NCBI GenBank assembly: GCA_964626385.1
Contig: CAZVEO010000011.1
Span: 1-35,583 of the forward strand
Direction: 5' to 3'
DNA from: Scybalousia_A sp964626385
GTDB taxonomy: Bacteria > Bacteroidota > Bacteroidia > Bacteroidales > P3
Length of the DNA: 35,583 nt
In this document: one piece after another, positions 1 through 7,998 of the stretch
Position numbering within the stretch: the first letter of the stretch is position 1
How the letters are laid out: each line of letters starts with the position of its first letter
Notes under the pieces: generated by a model
Told to the model about the DNA's origin: nothing
The model's database searches: none
The model's input: only the letters and a program-made list of their open reading frames with translations
Program-made: the position numbers and the translations under genes

Positions 1-222
1 GTCGAAATAAAACGAAGATTCATTTTTGTAAAATCCGCTTAAAGAAAAATTTTTCATCAAAAAAGCCTTCGAAAACACTGATTTTCAAGAAAAATGCCCA
101 ATTTCACCCCTTCGAAAAAGGTTAAGTAATTGATAATCAGTAGTAGCACCCTTATTTTTTGCTTTTAAATAGGTATTTACGCTATTTCCCGAATTTTTTT
201 TTTGAGGCTTTTTTTATAGGTT
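1..222 (+). repeat. Left-end partial copy of the 403-bp dispersed element
   Basis: This stretch is the downstream half of the element whose full copy lies at 13132-13534 in opposite orientation. Shared landmarks, in order, are GTCGAAATAAAACGAAG, GATTCATTTTTGTAAAATCC, AAGAAAAATGCCC, AAAAAGGTTAAGT, TGATAATCAGTAGTAGCACC, TTTTAAATAGGTATTTACG and the T-rich tail ending in ATAGGTT. The copies differ by scattered substitutions and small indels. No protein is encoded. The copy starts abruptly at base 1 just after the position of the big hairpin, so the contig edge cuts the element. Confidence 0.9.
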
Positions 223-380
223 TTTATGAGTTAGCATAAGTTATTATAAGTTAGCATAAGTTGAGATAAGGCCAGAGCCGTTACGTTTTTTTTAATAGCT
301 TTGCCCCTAAAAACACCCTGTGGGTGTGGCTTTGCGTCTATAATAACTCATGCTAACCTATAACAATCTATTAGTGTTTA
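223..380. repeat. Short interspersed repeats upstream of rpoD
   Basis: Three repeat types mix here. One is a pair of TTAGCATAAGTTA-like units (about 230-270), whose reverse complement GCTAACTTATAATAACC recurs near 13070. The second is an imperfect hairpin made by AGCCGTTA and TAATAGCT around a T-rich loop (about 274-297). The third is the palindrome ACACCC-TGT-GGGTGT at 313-327. All three types recur at 12940-13130 and 13560-13892, with degenerate versions at 30645-30725. From about 380 to 430 I see nothing beyond AT-rich leader sequence. Confidence 0.8.
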
Positions 381-434
381 CAACAGTAAAACAAATATTT
401 CACAATGTATGGTTAATAACTTTATTAAAATATA

Positions 435-466
435 TTTGTGGGTGTGGAGAAAAGTGTTTAACTTTG
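435..466 (+). promoter_or_regulatory. rpoD promoter (-33 / -7)
   Basis: TTTG at 435-438 and TAACTTTG at 459-466 are separated by exactly 20 nt, matching the Bacteroidota primary-sigma consensus TTTG-N19-21-TAnnTTTG. The rpoD start codon is 21 nt beyond the -7 box. Confidence 0.85.
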
Positions 467-487
467 CACAAATTATTTTTTTGAGAT

Positions 488-1351
488 ATGAGGCAACTAA
501 AGATATCGCAATCTATAACAAACAGAAGTACAAGTTCTCTTTATCAATTCTTGCAAGATATTAGCAAAGAGGAACTTATTACGCCAGAAGAGGAAGTTGT
601 TTTGGCTCAAAAAATTAAGAACGGGGATGCAAAAGCATTAGATAAATTGGTGCGTAGCAATCTTAGGTTTGTAGTTTCTGTGGCAAAACAATATCAAAAT
701 CAAGGACTTTCTCTGCAAGACCTTATAAACGAGGGTAACATAGGACTTATCAAGGCTGCTCAGCGTTTTGATGAGACAAGAGGTTTTAAGTTTATAAGTT
801 TTGCTGTTTGGTGGATACGTCAGAGCATACTTCAAGCCATAGCCGATAAATCTCGTATGGTAAGACTTCCTTTGCATCAGGTGGGTATGTTAAATAAAGT
901 AAAAAAAGAACGTGCCAAACTTGAGCAACTCTATGAAAGGCAACCCTCCGATGAGGAAGTAGCCGATTCTATGAATATACCTGACTATAAGTTGCACGAG
1001 ACCGTAGTAGCGGGCAATAGAATGCTTTCTGTGGATGCTCCTTTGACAGATGATGAAGATACTTTTTTGATAGATATGCTTCAACCAGAGGATGCTCAAA
1101 GCCCGGATGACAATGTAATGCACGAGTCCTTAAATAAGGATATCAACGAAATACTTCAGACCCTTAATGAGTCGGAAAGAAAGATTATTGTTCAATTTTT
1201 TGGTATAGGTTCCTCTCATGGAAAGACTTTGGAGGAAATAGCCTCTGAGGAGAATATCACAAAGGAAAGGGTGAGAAAGATAAAGGAGAGAGCGTTGAAT
1301 CGTTTGCGTAATAGTGATAGCAGTCAAAAATTAACTAAATACTTAGGTTAG
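488..1351 (+). CDS. rpoD: RNA polymerase primary sigma factor RpoD/SigA
   Basis: The primary sigma-70 factor directs core RNA polymerase to housekeeping promoters. At 287 aa it has the compact Bacteroidota form, lacking the acidic region 1.1 and the non-conserved insert of the E. coli protein. Region 1.2 is near residues 17-45. Region 2 is clear: LRFVVSVAKQYQNQGL, then DLINEGNIGLIKAAQRFD and the region 2.4 motif FKFISFAVWWIRQSI. Region 3 follows, and region 4.2 (TLEEIASEENITKERVRKIK) forms the C-terminal HTH. A canonical promoter at 435-466 drives it, so it probably transcribes its own gene. dnaX starts 4 nt after its stop, indicating an operon. It is not an ECF sigma factor, because region 3 is present and region 2 is full length. 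Confidence 0.96.
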   Translation: MRQLKISQSITNRSTSSLYQFLQDISKEELITPEEEVVLAQKIKNGDAKALDKLVRSNLRFVVSVAKQYQNQGLSLQDLINEGNIGLIKAAQRFDETRGFKFISFAVWWIRQSILQAIADKSRMVRLPLHQVGMLNKVKKERAKLEQLYERQPSDEEVADSMNIPDYKLHETVVAGNRMLSVDAPLTDDEDTFLIDMLQPEDAQSPDDNVMHESLNKDINEILQTLNESERKIIVQFFGIGSSHGKTLEEIASEENITKERVRKIKERALNRLRNSDSSQKLTKYLG

Positions 1352-1355
1352 AGTA

Positions 1356-2495
1356 GTGGCTGAGAGTAATTACATAGTATCTGCGAGAAAGTATAGACCC
1401 GCAACGTTTGAGTCTGTTGTGGGACAAAAGCATATAACCTCTACTTTGCAAAACGCTATTGCTTCGGGGCAGTTGGCACAAGCCTTTTTGTTTTGCGGAC
1501 CAAGAGGTGTGGGTAAGACAACTTGCGCTCGTATACTTGCCAAAACCATTAATTGCACCAATTTACAAGATAATTTGGAGGCTTGTAATGAGTGTGAATC
1601 CTGTAAGAGTTTTAATAACAATTCTTCGCTTAATATTATAGAATTAGATGCTGCTTCTAACAACTCTGTTGATGATATAAGAGATTTGGTAAGACAGATA
1701 AATATTCCTCCTATGAATGGCAAGTATAAGGTTTATATCATAGACGAGGTACATATGTTGAGTCAGGCGGCTTTCAATGCTTTTTTGAAAACTTTGGAAG
1801 AACCTCCTAAGTATGCTAAATTTATTTTGGCAACAACAGAGAAAAACAAAATACTTCCAACAATATTATCGCGTTGTCAAATCTTTGATTTTCATAGAAT
1901 AACCTCTAATGACATAGCCTCTCATTTGGAATATATTGCCAAGCAAGAGGGTGTGGTTTATGAAAGGTCGGCTTTGGATATTATAGCCTCCAAATCGGAC
2001 GGCGCTTTGAGAGATGCTTTGTCAATGTTTGATTTGATGGTTTCTTTCACCAATGCCAATCTTACTTATAAGGATGTTATTTCTTCGTTGAACATATTGG
2101 ATTACGATTACTTTTTTAAGTTTGTAGATTTGCTTTTAGCGGGAGATATTACCAATACATTGTTGTTGTTTGACGAGGTTTTGGCAAAGGGATTCCAAGG
2201 AGATATATTTATGGAAGGTTTATCGGCTCATTTGAGAGATTTGTTGGTTAGCAAAGATACTCAGACGGTTGCTCTTTTGGATGTACCTTCGTCCATACAA
2301 CAAAGATATGTAGAGCAGAGTCAAAAGACTCCTAATCTTTTTTTACTTAGGTGCTTAAATTTTGCGAGTCAATCGGCACAAGAATATAGGACTTCCAACA
2401 ACAAACGTTTGTGTGTGGAGTTGATGCTTCTGAAAATGTGCAACGTGATGACCAAAATAACTTCGGCTGAAAAAAAAACTCTAATAGTCAAGTAA
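1356..2495 (+). CDS. dnaX: DNA polymerase III gamma subunit (zero-frame product of dnaX)
   Basis: This is the clamp-loader ATPase of the replicative polymerase. The zero frame gives 379 aa. Walker A is GPRGVGKT (residues 48-55). The zinc-binding cysteines are C67, C77, C80 and C83. Walker B/DEVH is at 130-133 and the SRC sensor/arginine finger at 172-174, followed by clamp-loader domain III. The start is GTG, 4 nt after the rpoD stop. The zero frame ends (TAA 2493-2495) just after a run of nine A (2470-2478), and the tau C-terminal part continues in the -1 frame. That makes this product a natural gamma subunit, as in Escherichia and Thermus. A sequencing indel in the homopolymer is the alternative reading. 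Confidence 0.93.
   Translation: MAESNYIVSARKYRPATFESVVGQKHITSTLQNAIASGQLAQAFLFCGPRGVGKTTCARILAKTINCTNLQDNLEACNECESCKSFNNNSSLNIIELDAASNNSVDDIRDLVRQINIPPMNGKYKVYIIDEVHMLSQAAFNAFLKTLEEPPKYAKFILATTEKNKILPTILSRCQIFDFHRITSNDIASHLEYIAKQEGVVYERSALDIIASKSDGALRDALSMFDLMVSFTNANLTYKDVISSLNILDYDYFFKFVDLLLAGDITNTLLLFDEVLAKGFQGDIFMEGLSAHLRDLLVSKDTQTVALLDVPSSIQQRYVEQSQKTPNLFLLRCLNFASQSAQEYRTSNNKRLCVELMLLKMCNVMTKITSAEKKTLIVK
2470..2478 (+). other. A9 slippery tract, putative gamma/tau frameshift site in dnaX
   Basis: Nine consecutive A lie in zero frame as GAA AAA AAA ACT. The heptamer A AAA AAA (2471-2477) allows perfect re-pairing after a -1 ribosomal slip. RNA polymerase slippage adding one A would have the same result. 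The zero frame stops 15 nt later, while the -1 frame is open from the tract to 3055. Possible weak downstream pairings are ACTCT 2478-2482 with AGAGT 2508-2512, or GTAC-AGA-GTAC at 2504-2514. I see no Shine-Dalgarno-like stimulator upstream. Confidence 0.75.
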
Positions 2496-3055
2496 CAGAT
2501 AACGTACAGAGTACTTTTTCACAGCAAAACACAACGCAACCACAGCCAAATAATAACCCACATTCTATTGATACTCAACAAGAAAAGCCAAGACTTACTA
2601 AGTTGATAGGCAATGTAAAATCTATATATTCTATAAAAGAGGATGCACCTGTTGTTGCACCGATTATAAAAGAAGAGGAAGGAAGGTCTTTTAATATAGA
2701 TGAGGTTATAAAAAACCTTGTGGCTTATGCTTCTTCTTTTAGTAATGATGAAAACAAAGTTGAGTTGTATTTTGCTCTTAATCATGCAAAAATTTCTTCC
2801 GAAAAAGATTTTATTGTAGATATAAAGGTTAAGAATTCGGCAGATGTACAGACGCTTAATAAGTATAAAATGGAACTCACCCAATTCTTAAAAAATAAAC
2901 TTTCTTATAAGTTTGTAAAAATAGAGATAGATTTGGAAGAAGTGCAACATACGGCTATAGTCTACAACCCTATGGATAAATACAATTTGGTAAGCAAAAC
3001 CAATCCCGCGGTAGCCAAACTCAAAGAAGTCTTTGACGCAGATATAACCTATTGA
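2477..3055 (+). CDS. dnaX: tau-specific C-terminal part of DnaX (-1 frame)
   Basis: Read in the -1 frame from the A9 tract, this stretch is open for 192 codons with no stop before TGA at 3053-3055. It starts with a Gln/Asn/Pro/Thr-rich linker (about 2480-2600), as expected between DnaX domain III and the tau tail. A folded C-terminal domain follows (TKLIGNVKSIYSI to VFDADITY), which I take as the Bacteroidota DnaX C-terminal domain. Joined to the zero frame, tau would be about 566 aa. The first in-frame ATG is only at 2603 and has no promoter-like sequence, so I treat this as an extension of dnaX and not a separate gene. Tau is known to bind the polymerase core and helicase. Confidence 0.8.
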   Translation, partial: NSNSQVTDNVQSTFSQQNTTQPQPNNNPHSIDTQQEKPRLTKLIGNVKSIYSIKEDAPVVAPIIKEEEGRSFNIDEVIKNLVAYASSFSNDENKVELYFALNHAKISSEKDFIVDIKVKNSADVQTLNKYKMELTQFLKNKLSYKFVKIEIDLEEVQHTAIVYNPMDKYNLVSKTNPAVAKLKEVFDADITY

Positions 3056-3085
3056 TTATTTTTTGTTATTTAGTCTCTTGATTTT

Positions 3086-3805
3086 TTATAGTTTTTCGAA
3101 GTATTGCCAAAGGGGTTCGTTGGGGACGGGGGCAGTTATGTTTAGCAATTCTTTTTTTATGGGGTGAATAAAACTAATACTGCGAGCATGCAAAGAAATG
3201 GAGGCTATTTTGTTGCTTCGGCCAAAACCATATTTTAAATCTCCTTTTATTGGGCAACCTATATGAGCAAGTTGCAAACGTATCTGATGATGCCTACCTG
3301 TTTTCAAATCTATTTCTAAAAGATAATAAAAATCGCTTTGTGCCAAAAGTTTATAGTCCAACTCTGCATATAGTCCGTTGTTTACATCTTTGGTAATATA
3401 GGACTTGTTGTTTTGTGTATTGTGAAGTATGTAGTCTTTGAGAGTGTCTTGCTCTTTGGGAGGTTTGGTACGAGTTATAGCCCAGTAGGTTTTGTGAATC
3501 TCTCTGTTTTTTATCATATTGTTGAGACGAGTAAGTGCCTTATCTGTCTTTGCAAATATAAGTACACCGCTTACAGGTCTGTCCAATCTATGTACCACCC
3601 CGCAAAAAACATTGCCCGGTTTGTTATACTTTGTTTTTAGATAATTTTTTACCAAGTCCTCCAAAGAAAGATCACCACTTTTGTCCGAATGTACTATTTG
3701 AGAATTTTTTTTATTAAGTATCAATATATGATTGTCTTCATAGAGTACTTGAGAAGAAATATCTACAAGTTCCTTTTGAGGTAAGAAATCATTATTTTTT
3801 TGCAT
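3086..3805 (-). CDS. RluA-family RNA pseudouridine synthase
   Basis: The enzyme isomerises specific uridines in rRNA or tRNA to pseudouridine. At 239 aa it is a catalytic domain only; the N-terminal S4 domain of RluC/RluD is missing. The RluA signature HRLDRPVSG (residues 72-80) carries the catalytic Asp75. The later block LKTGRHHQIRLQLAHIGCPI is the conserved R-H-QIR motif. The family assignment is firm, but the target uridine cannot be read from sequence. The gene lies 38 nt downstream of psd on the same strand and is probably cotranscribed with it. It converges on dnaX with a 30-nt gap. Confidence 0.88.
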   Translation of the reverse strand: MQKNNDFLPQKELVDISSQVLYEDNHILILNKKNSQIVHSDKSGDLSLEDLVKNYLKTKYNKPGNVFCGVVHRLDRPVSGVLIFAKTDKALTRLNNMIKNREIHKTYWAITRTKPPKEQDTLKDYILHNTQNNKSYITKDVNNGLYAELDYKLLAQSDFYYLLEIDLKTGRHHQIRLQLAHIGCPIKGDLKYGFGRSNKIASISLHARSISFIHPIKKELLNITAPVPNEPLWQYFEKL

Positions 3806-3843
3806 AAGAATATTTTATTACCAATTGTTATCAAACAAAAGAT

Positions 3844-4500
3844 TTACAAAGTTGCAATAATGCTTTGACCTCCTTTGACCTTGTCTTCTATTTCTACATG
3901 TATTTCTGCGTCCAAAGGAATAAACAAATCAACGCGAGAACCAAATTTTATAAATCCCATTTCTTCTCCTTGTTTTATGGTTTCCCCTTCTTTTGCGTAA
4001 CAAACAATTCTTCTTGCCAAAGCACCCGCTATTTGTCTGACAAGTATGCGTTTGCCATCCTCGTGTTCTATACAAACGGAGGTTCTTTCGTTAAGTAAGG
4101 AAGATTTTGGGTTGCGAGCATAGAGTTTTTTACCACCATAGTATTTTGTATAAACTATTTTGCCCGAAATAGGGTAACGATTGACATGGACATTGTTAGG
4201 AGACATAAAGGTAGAGATTTGAATACATTCGGTTTTAAGTATTTCCGGTTCAAAAACCTTTTCAACAACAACAATCGTTCCATCTGCTGAGGAAATAACC
4301 TTGTTGTCGTTTAAGACCAACTCTCTGTTGGGTATGCGAAAAAATCTCACAACCACAAAAGCCAACACCCACACGCAAGCCACAGATAAGAAAAGTATCC
4401 AATCATTATTATGCACAAAAATAAACATTATAACAGTAATTATTGCCGCAAGAAGTATTACTGCAATGGAAATTTTATGACCCTCTTTATGAATATACAT
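3844..4500 (-). CDS. psd: Phosphatidylserine decarboxylase family protein
   Basis: This enzyme decarboxylates phosphatidylserine to phosphatidylethanolamine at the membrane. With ATG at 4498-4500 the product is 218 aa, near the usual size of the short bacterial form. Two hydrophobic segments (about 10-30 and 33-52) anchor the N-terminus. SADGTIV (71-77), FMSPNNVHVNRYPISGKI (98-115, His105) and FGSRVDLF (186-193) are family motifs. Gly187-Ser188 is the expected self-cleavage point, where Ser becomes the pyruvoyl group. An in-frame TTG 48 nt upstream is unlikely to be the start because the -7 box TATCTTTG (4538-4545) lies at that position. Confidence 0.9.
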   Translation of the reverse strand: MYIHKEGHKISIAVILLAAIITVIMFIFVHNNDWILFLSVACVWVLAFVVVRFFRIPNRELVLNDNKVISSADGTIVVVEKVFEPEILKTECIQISTFMSPNNVHVNRYPISGKIVYTKYYGGKKLYARNPKSSLLNERTSVCIEHEDGKRILVRQIAGALARRIVCYAKEGETIKQGEEMGFIKFGSRVDLFIPLDAEIHVEIEDKVKGGQSIIATL

Positions 4501-4537
4501 ATTGTTACAAAATTTGTTCTCTTTTTGTTTTACTTTG

Positions 4538-4545
4538 CAAAGATA
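4538..4545 (-). promoter_or_regulatory. -7 box upstream of psd
   Basis: On the minus strand TATCTTTG matches TAnnTTTG perfectly and sits 37 nt before the psd ATG. No clear TTTG -33 element is visible at the right spacing. Its position argues for the ATG at 4500 over the upstream TTG. Confidence 0.7.
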
Positions 4546-4616
4546 CAAGTATTTTTTCTAATTTTTAGAAAAAATCTATATTTATTCTCTTATTCCTTTG
4601 TTATTCAAATAATAAA

Positions 4617-4656
4617 AAGGCTTCTTTGCTACATACAAAAAAAGCAAAGAAGCCTT
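4617..4656 (-). terminator. Rho-independent terminator after the small secreted protein gene
   Basis: A 14-bp perfect stem (4617-4630 with 4643-4656, AAGGCTTCTTTGCT arm) has a 12-nt loop. On the minus strand it is followed by a short T-run (TTTTTATT), so it ends the transcript of the gene at 4690-5031. Confidence 0.85.
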
Positions 4657-4689
4657 GATTTACAAAAACAATGTAAATTTTATTTCCGA

Positions 4690-5031
4690 TTATTCTTCTT
4701 TTTTAATCATTGGACATTCTTTTTTATTGCAACTTTTAGCAACGTATGTACCATCCTCCTCTTTTGAAAGAGTAACAGTATAGCCTTTTTCCGCTTGTGT
4801 TTTTGCCCACTCAGATATTTTTTCAAAAGATTTGTCTTTATGTATTGTTGCTAATGGTTTGCTAAGAGTTAAGGTGTCAGCATTGATTGATATATTATCT
4901 TTGTTTAATATATTTATCTTTACAGTTTGACCATTATTATTTTGTCCATTGTCTTTTTGACAATACGCACTAATATTTACAACTATTAAACTCACTATTA
5001 TTGTGAGTGTTAAATACATTTTCTTCATCAT
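4690..5031 (-). CDS. Small secreted protein of unknown function
   Basis: I do not recognise this family. From ATG 5031 (or the next codon, 5028) the product is about 113 aa. It starts with a Sec-type signal peptide (KKMYLTLTIIVSLIVVNISA). The Cys that follows lacks a good lipobox because Tyr is at -1, so a periplasmic or exported product is more likely than a lipoprotein. The mature part has an Asn/Gln-rich stretch, then a short alpha/beta-looking domain (FEKISEWAKTQAEKGYTVTL), and ends with two cysteines (CNKKEC) in a lysine-rich tail. An upstream in-frame start at 5085 is rejected because the promoter at 5059-5090 overlaps it. It is monocistronic between its own promoter and terminator. Confidence 0.7.
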   Translation of the reverse strand: MMKKMYLTLTIIVSLIVVNISAYCQKDNGQNNNGQTVKINILNKDNISINADTLTLSKPLATIHKDKSFEKISEWAKTQAEKGYTVTLSKEEDGTYVAKSCNKKECPMIKKEE

Positions 5032-5058
5032 TCTTTTTTTTGTATTAGTAATTATATG

Positions 5059-5090
5059 CAAAATTATAAAATGTTTTTTATTCAACCAAA
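5059..5090 (-). promoter_or_regulatory. Promoter of the small secreted protein gene
   Basis: On the minus strand TTTG (5087-5090) and TAATTTTG (5059-5066) are separated by 20 nt, a full match to the Bacteroidota consensus. The ATG at 5031 lies 27 nt past the -7 box. Confidence 0.82.
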
Positions 5091-5285
5091 CTTTTTATTA
5101 AAAAAATAAAAATACTGTTAGAAAATACTAAAAAAACAATTGAAGTGGTCTATATCATATTAACTTATTTGAATCTATGCTATACGTTTTTAATATATGG
5201 AATAGTTTAATAGTATAAAATAAAAAGAGTGTTTTATTCGTTTTAAGAAAAATAAAATGTATAAACTTATAAAACGTAAAAATAT

Positions 5286-6746
5286 ATGAATGAGCATTTA
5301 GATAAATTGGAACCAAAAGCAGTTTTTGAACAATTTAAACCTATACTTTCTATTCCTCGTCCAAGCAAGAAAGAGGAGAGAATGACAGCCTACCTTAAAC
5401 AATGGGGAGAAAGTCATAATTTGGAAACAATAGTAGACGAAATAGGCAACGTAATAATAAGAAAGCCAGCAACCAAAGGAATGGAAGACAGAAAAATGGT
5501 TTGTCTTCAATCTCATATAGATATGGTTTGCGAAAAGAACTCGGACAAGGTTTTTGATTTTGAAAAAGATGCTATTGAAACCTATGTAGAGGAGGGTTGG
5601 TTGAAAGCTAAGGGAACAACCTTGGGTGCAGATGATGGTATAGGAGTGGCAACGGCCTTGGCTATACTTGACTCTACAGATATACAACACCCAGATATAG
5701 AGTGCTTGTTTACAGTAGATGAGGAGACGGGATTGACAGGAGCGTTTAATCTTAGTGATAAGGCATTGAAGTCCAAAATTCTTATCAACCTTGACTCTGA
5801 AGACGAGGGCGAAATGTTTATAGGTTGTGCCGGAGGAGTGGATACTTTGGGCTATATGTCTGTAGAAATGGAACCTGCTTGTCAACATGCTATTCCTTAT
5901 CTTCTAAATATAAAAGGACTAAAAGGAGGACATTCAGGTGATGATATAAACAAGGGTTTGGCTTGTGCTAATAAATTGTTTACTCGTATTTTGTGGAGAG
6001 TAAATACGGAGTGTAAAATTAAGATTTGCGATATAGATGGAGGAAACCTTAGAAATGCCATTGCTCGCGAGGCAAAGGTTGTTTTTATGGTAAATCCAAA
6101 GCATGAACAACAAATGCTTGATATTGTAAACAGTATGGCTGAGGAATTGAAATTTGAATTTCGTACCACTGAGCCAAATCTTTGTATAACAATAGAAAAA
6201 ACCGAGCGCCCTGAAAAAATGATGACAAGAGAGGATGCCACAAGGTTATTAAACTGCCTTTATGCAATACCGCATGGAGTTTTGGCTATGAGCAGAGAAA
6301 TACCAAACTTTGTAGAAACTTCAACCAATCTTGCTTCTGTAAAGATAAAAAACGGAGAGGTACATATAGTTACTTCTCAACGCTCAAGCGTGGAAAGTGC
6401 TTTGAATGCAGCAAAGAGTAGGGTAGAGGCTTGTATGCTTCTAGGAGGTTGCAGAGTAGAACATACTGATGGCTATCCGGGTTGGACACCTAACACCAAT
6501 AGCGAGATACTTGACGTTGTGGTTAAATCATACGAGCGTTTGTTTGGCAAAAAACCAGTAGTAAGAGCAATACATGCTGGTTTGGAATGTGGACTTATAG
6601 GCAAAAAATATCCGGGTATGGATATGATAAGTTATGGACCTACTCTTAGAGGTGTACATTCACCAGATGAGAAAATGGATATACATACTTTGGAAATGTT
6701 TTGGCAACATACTTTGGATATATTGAGAAATATACCAAAGAAATAA
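5286..6746 (+). CDS. pepD: Cytosolic aminoacyl-histidine dipeptidase (M20, PepD)
   Basis: This dinuclear-zinc dipeptidase of the PepD/carnosinase group cleaves Xaa-His and other dipeptides in the cytoplasm. Its 486 aa match the family length and there is no signal peptide. Expected M20 ligands and catalytic residues are present: SHIDMV (His77, Asp79), GADDGIG (Asp116), DEETG (Glu146/147) and NLDSEDE (Asp170). GGHSGDD in the lid domain and GVHSPDE near the C-terminus follow. The region before it (5091-5285) is AT-rich with no convincing promoter box. The gene is monocistronic and ends at a strong hairpin shared with the convergent capF-like gene. Confidence 0.94.
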   Translation: MNEHLDKLEPKAVFEQFKPILSIPRPSKKEERMTAYLKQWGESHNLETIVDEIGNVIIRKPATKGMEDRKMVCLQSHIDMVCEKNSDKVFDFEKDAIETYVEEGWLKAKGTTLGADDGIGVATALAILDSTDIQHPDIECLFTVDEETGLTGAFNLSDKALKSKILINLDSEDEGEMFIGCAGGVDTLGYMSVEMEPACQHAIPYLLNIKGLKGGHSGDDINKGLACANKLFTRILWRVNTECKIKICDIDGGNLRNAIAREAKVVFMVNPKHEQQMLDIVNSMAEELKFEFRTTEPNLCITIEKTERPEKMMTREDATRLLNCLYAIPHGVLAMSREIPNFVETSTNLASVKIKNGEVHIVTSQRSSVESALNAAKSRVEACMLLGGCRVEHTDGYPGWTPNTNSEILDVVVKSYERLFGKKPVVRAIHAGLECGLIGKKYPGMDMISYGPTLRGVHSPDEKMDIHTLEMFWQHTLDILRNIPKK

Positions 6747-6767
6747 TTTTATGGTTTTAATATTTTT

Positions 6768-6815
6768 GTAAAGGTTATTTAAGTTTTTCTAAACTTTAAA
6801 TAACCTTTACTTTTT
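6768..6815 (+). terminator. Terminator of pepD, overlapping the end of the capF-like gene
   Basis: A stem of about 16 bp (6768-6783 with 6795-6810, arm GTAAAGGTTATTTAA) is followed by TTTTT on the plus strand. The right arm contains the stop codon and last codons of the convergent gene at 6796-7983. On the minus strand the hairpin is followed by A residues, so termination there is less certain. Confidence 0.8.
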
Positions 6816-7983
6816 CATAAAAGGTATCAGGTTTTTGAGCATTAAATTCTTCATTAGCCCAAATAAGAAAAATCAAATCTTCTTTATCGGATAGATTTTT
6901 TATATTGTGCGTATAACCTGGAATAATATCTAAAACTTCTATTTTTTCTTCACTTAACTCATACTCTACTATAGGGTAGTTCTTATTGTTTTCGTCCTTT
7001 CCTATCTTTCTCATTTCAACAAGTGCTTTGCCTTTGATAACAATAAATTTTTCTATTTTAGTATTGTGCCAATGTTCGCCTTTGATAAAATTTGGTTTTG
7101 AAATATTGACGGCTACTTGTCCTCCTTGCAAACGCTTAAAAATTTCAGTAAAAGAGCCTCTTTCGTCTTCATTTGTTTTTAAACTTGATAGCAATTTGTT
7201 TGTTGGCATATAGGAAAGAAAAGTGGAATAAAGTTTTTTTGTAAAACTATCGTTCATATTAGGTAGAATAAGATTCTGATTTACTTTAGAAAAAGAATAT
7301 ATCTTTTCTGCTAATTCTCCTACGCTTATGCTATAATGAGGCAAAGTATTTTGCTCCTCAATATTTTTATCTTTTGTTAAACAATCAATATTCTCTATAA
7401 TATTATCTACAACATCGTCTATATATATTAGATTTATTTTGCTTTCTTTGTTGTTGATTTGTATGGGTAGATTGTTAGCTATATTATGGCAAAAAGTTGC
7501 TACTACAGAATTATAGTTTGGTTTTGACCATTTGCCAAAAATATTTGTAAATCTATAAATCTTTATTTTTGCTTGGTTTCGCTCGGCATAATCTTTTAAT
7601 AACTGCTCTGCCAAAAGTTTGCTTTTACCATAAGGGTTGTCCAATTCTGCTTGTATGGATGAGGACAATATTATAGGACAAAAATTGTTGTGCTTTTTCA
7701 GTAGGTTTAATAATGTTTTTAAAAGAGAGAAATTTCCTTCAATAAATTCTTTGTCTTGTTTTGGTCTATTTATTCCAGCAAGATGTACAACAATATTACA
7801 CTCTTTGCAATAACTTTCCAAAACTTCAAAGTTATCATTCCTTTCGCTACCTCTGTCATACTCCAATATATCAAAATCTTTGTCTAAACTATACCAACGA
7901 GCTTTGTTGTCTCTTATGTTGTATAGTTGCGCCGTTAGGTTTTTACCCACAAATCCATTTGCTCCTGTAACAAGTATTTTCAT
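6796..7983 (-). CDS. CapF-like NAD(P)-dependent epimerase/reductase with C-terminal cupin
   Basis: The protein resembles CapF/WbjC/FnlB, the bifunctional enzyme of UDP-N-acetyl-L-fucosamine synthesis that epimerises and then reduces a 4-keto sugar nucleotide. At 395 aa, its N-terminal Rossmann domain carries TGANGFVG (6-13) and the YxxxK pair Tyr118/Lys122, with SSS at 107-109. The C-terminal cupin from about residue 275 carries the metal motif HWH (304-306) and GYTHNIKNLS. It sits 15 nt downstream of the LTA-synthase-like gene in a three-gene operon. The usual partners CapE and CapG are not in this window, so its product must be used elsewhere. Other 4-ketoreductase/cupin fusions remain possible. 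Confidence 0.82.
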   Translation of the reverse strand: MKILVTGANGFVGKNLTAQLYNIRDNKARWYSLDKDFDILEYDRGSERNDNFEVLESYCKECNIVVHLAGINRPKQDKEFIEGNFSLLKTLLNLLKKHNNFCPIILSSSIQAELDNPYGKSKLLAEQLLKDYAERNQAKIKIYRFTNIFGKWSKPNYNSVVATFCHNIANNLPIQINNKESKINLIYIDDVVDNIIENIDCLTKDKNIEEQNTLPHYSISVGELAEKIYSFSKVNQNLILPNMNDSFTKKLYSTFLSYMPTNKLLSSLKTNEDERGSFTEIFKRLQGGQVAVNISKPNFIKGEHWHNTKIEKFIVIKGKALVEMRKIGKDENNKNYPIVEYELSEEKIEVLDIIPGYTHNIKNLSDKEDLIFLIWANEEFNAQKPDTFYEKVKVI

Positions 7984-7998
7984 TGTCCTTACTCTTTT

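Noticed and set aside
2477..3055. dnaX as a pseudogene, or the downstream frame as a separate gene starting at 2603
   Set aside because: The -1 frame is open right from the A9 tract and continues the expected domain order; clean overlap at a slippery run fits programmed gamma/tau production better. A read error cannot be excluded without raw data.
5091..5285. A promoter for pepD in the upstream AT-rich gap
   Set aside because: Several partial -7-like strings occur, but none matches TAnnTTTG with a spaced TTTG.
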